Shown: piece after piece, positions 26,844-26,867 of the stretch
How positions within the stretch are numbered: the stretch's first letter is position 1
Layout of the letters: each line of letters starts with the position of its first letter
Source of the DNA: CAZZCN01 sp964652975
GTDB taxonomy: Bacteria > Bacillota > Clostridia > Saccharofermentanales > UBA5734
Reading direction: 5' to 3'
DNA length: 26,867 nt
Assembly: GCA_964652975.1 (NCBI GenBank)
Contig: CAZZCN010000044.1
Coordinates: 1-26,867 of the forward strand
The notes under the pieces: model-generated
The model's database searches: none
What the model was told of the DNA's origin: nothing
The model's input: only the letters and a program-made list of their open reading frames with translations
Translations under genes and position numbers: made by a program

Positions 26844-26867
26844 TTTCAATTTAGGTTTTCATATACC

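Noticed and set aside
26844..26867. Terminator after the AraC-type gene
   Set aside because: Only 24 bases remain, and no stem-loop is visible in them.

Overview
This AT-rich window looks like part of a polysaccharide- or glycan-utilisation locus from a low-GC, Gram-positive anaerobe of the Clostridia (Ruminiclostridium/Acetivibrio/Oscillospiraceae-like). The clues are a type I dockerin module, lipoproteins whose acylated Cys is followed by long Ser-rich linkers, strong AGGAGG-type ribosome binding sites, a CUT1 sugar ABC importer without its own ATPase, and an AraC-type regulator. The genus cannot be fixed from sequence reading alone. The window is a scaffold piece: a run of 100 N (1798-1897) interrupts one gene, and the left edge cuts another.

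Layout: every gene but one lies on the minus strand, so transcription runs right to left. At the far right, an AraC-family regulator (25998-26843, +) diverges from a GH36 alpha-galactosidase-like gene, which is followed by a GH29 alpha-L-fucosidase-like gene. A second promoter region (21793-21978) then precedes a long, tightly packed series: a small binding lipoprotein, a surface GH123-like lipoprotein, a sugar-binding lipoprotein, a Gfo/Idh/MocA oxidoreductase, two ABC permeases, a cytoplasmic GH123-like protein, an unrecognised 1063-residue protein that overlaps it by 4 bp, and a five-module binding lipoprotein. After a 203-bp spacer comes a dockerin protein made only of binding modules. Beyond the assembly gap are a uroporphyrinogen-decarboxylase-superfamily protein and the N-terminal half of a GH95 alpha-L-fucosidase.

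How the genes may work together (inference): surface lipoproteins and the dockerin protein bind the glycan, the GH123-like lipoprotein trims it outside the cell, the ABC importer takes up oligosaccharides using a shared ATPase encoded elsewhere, and signal-peptide-free enzymes (GH36, GH29, GH95, GH123-like, the 1063-residue protein) finish the breakdown, with the oxidoreductase and UroD-like protein possibly handling released or modified sugars. Two alpha-L-fucosidase families, two GH123-like proteins (the founding activity is beta-N-acetylgalactosaminidase) and a GH36 point to a fucosylated, galactose- or N-acetylgalactosamine-containing glycan. The true substrate is not proven.

The most striking unannotated signal is a pair of nearly identical promoter regions, upstream of GH36 and upstream of the small lipoprotein. 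Each has a 24-bp operator-like inverted repeat (23 of 24 bases identical) exactly 33 nt from the same octamer, TATACAAT. This suggests that one regulator, possibly the adjacent AraC protein, drives both transcription units. No tRNA, rRNA, CRISPR array, IS element or phage gene was seen. No gene-free stretch exceeds 300 bases; the longest is the 269-bp divergent promoter region.
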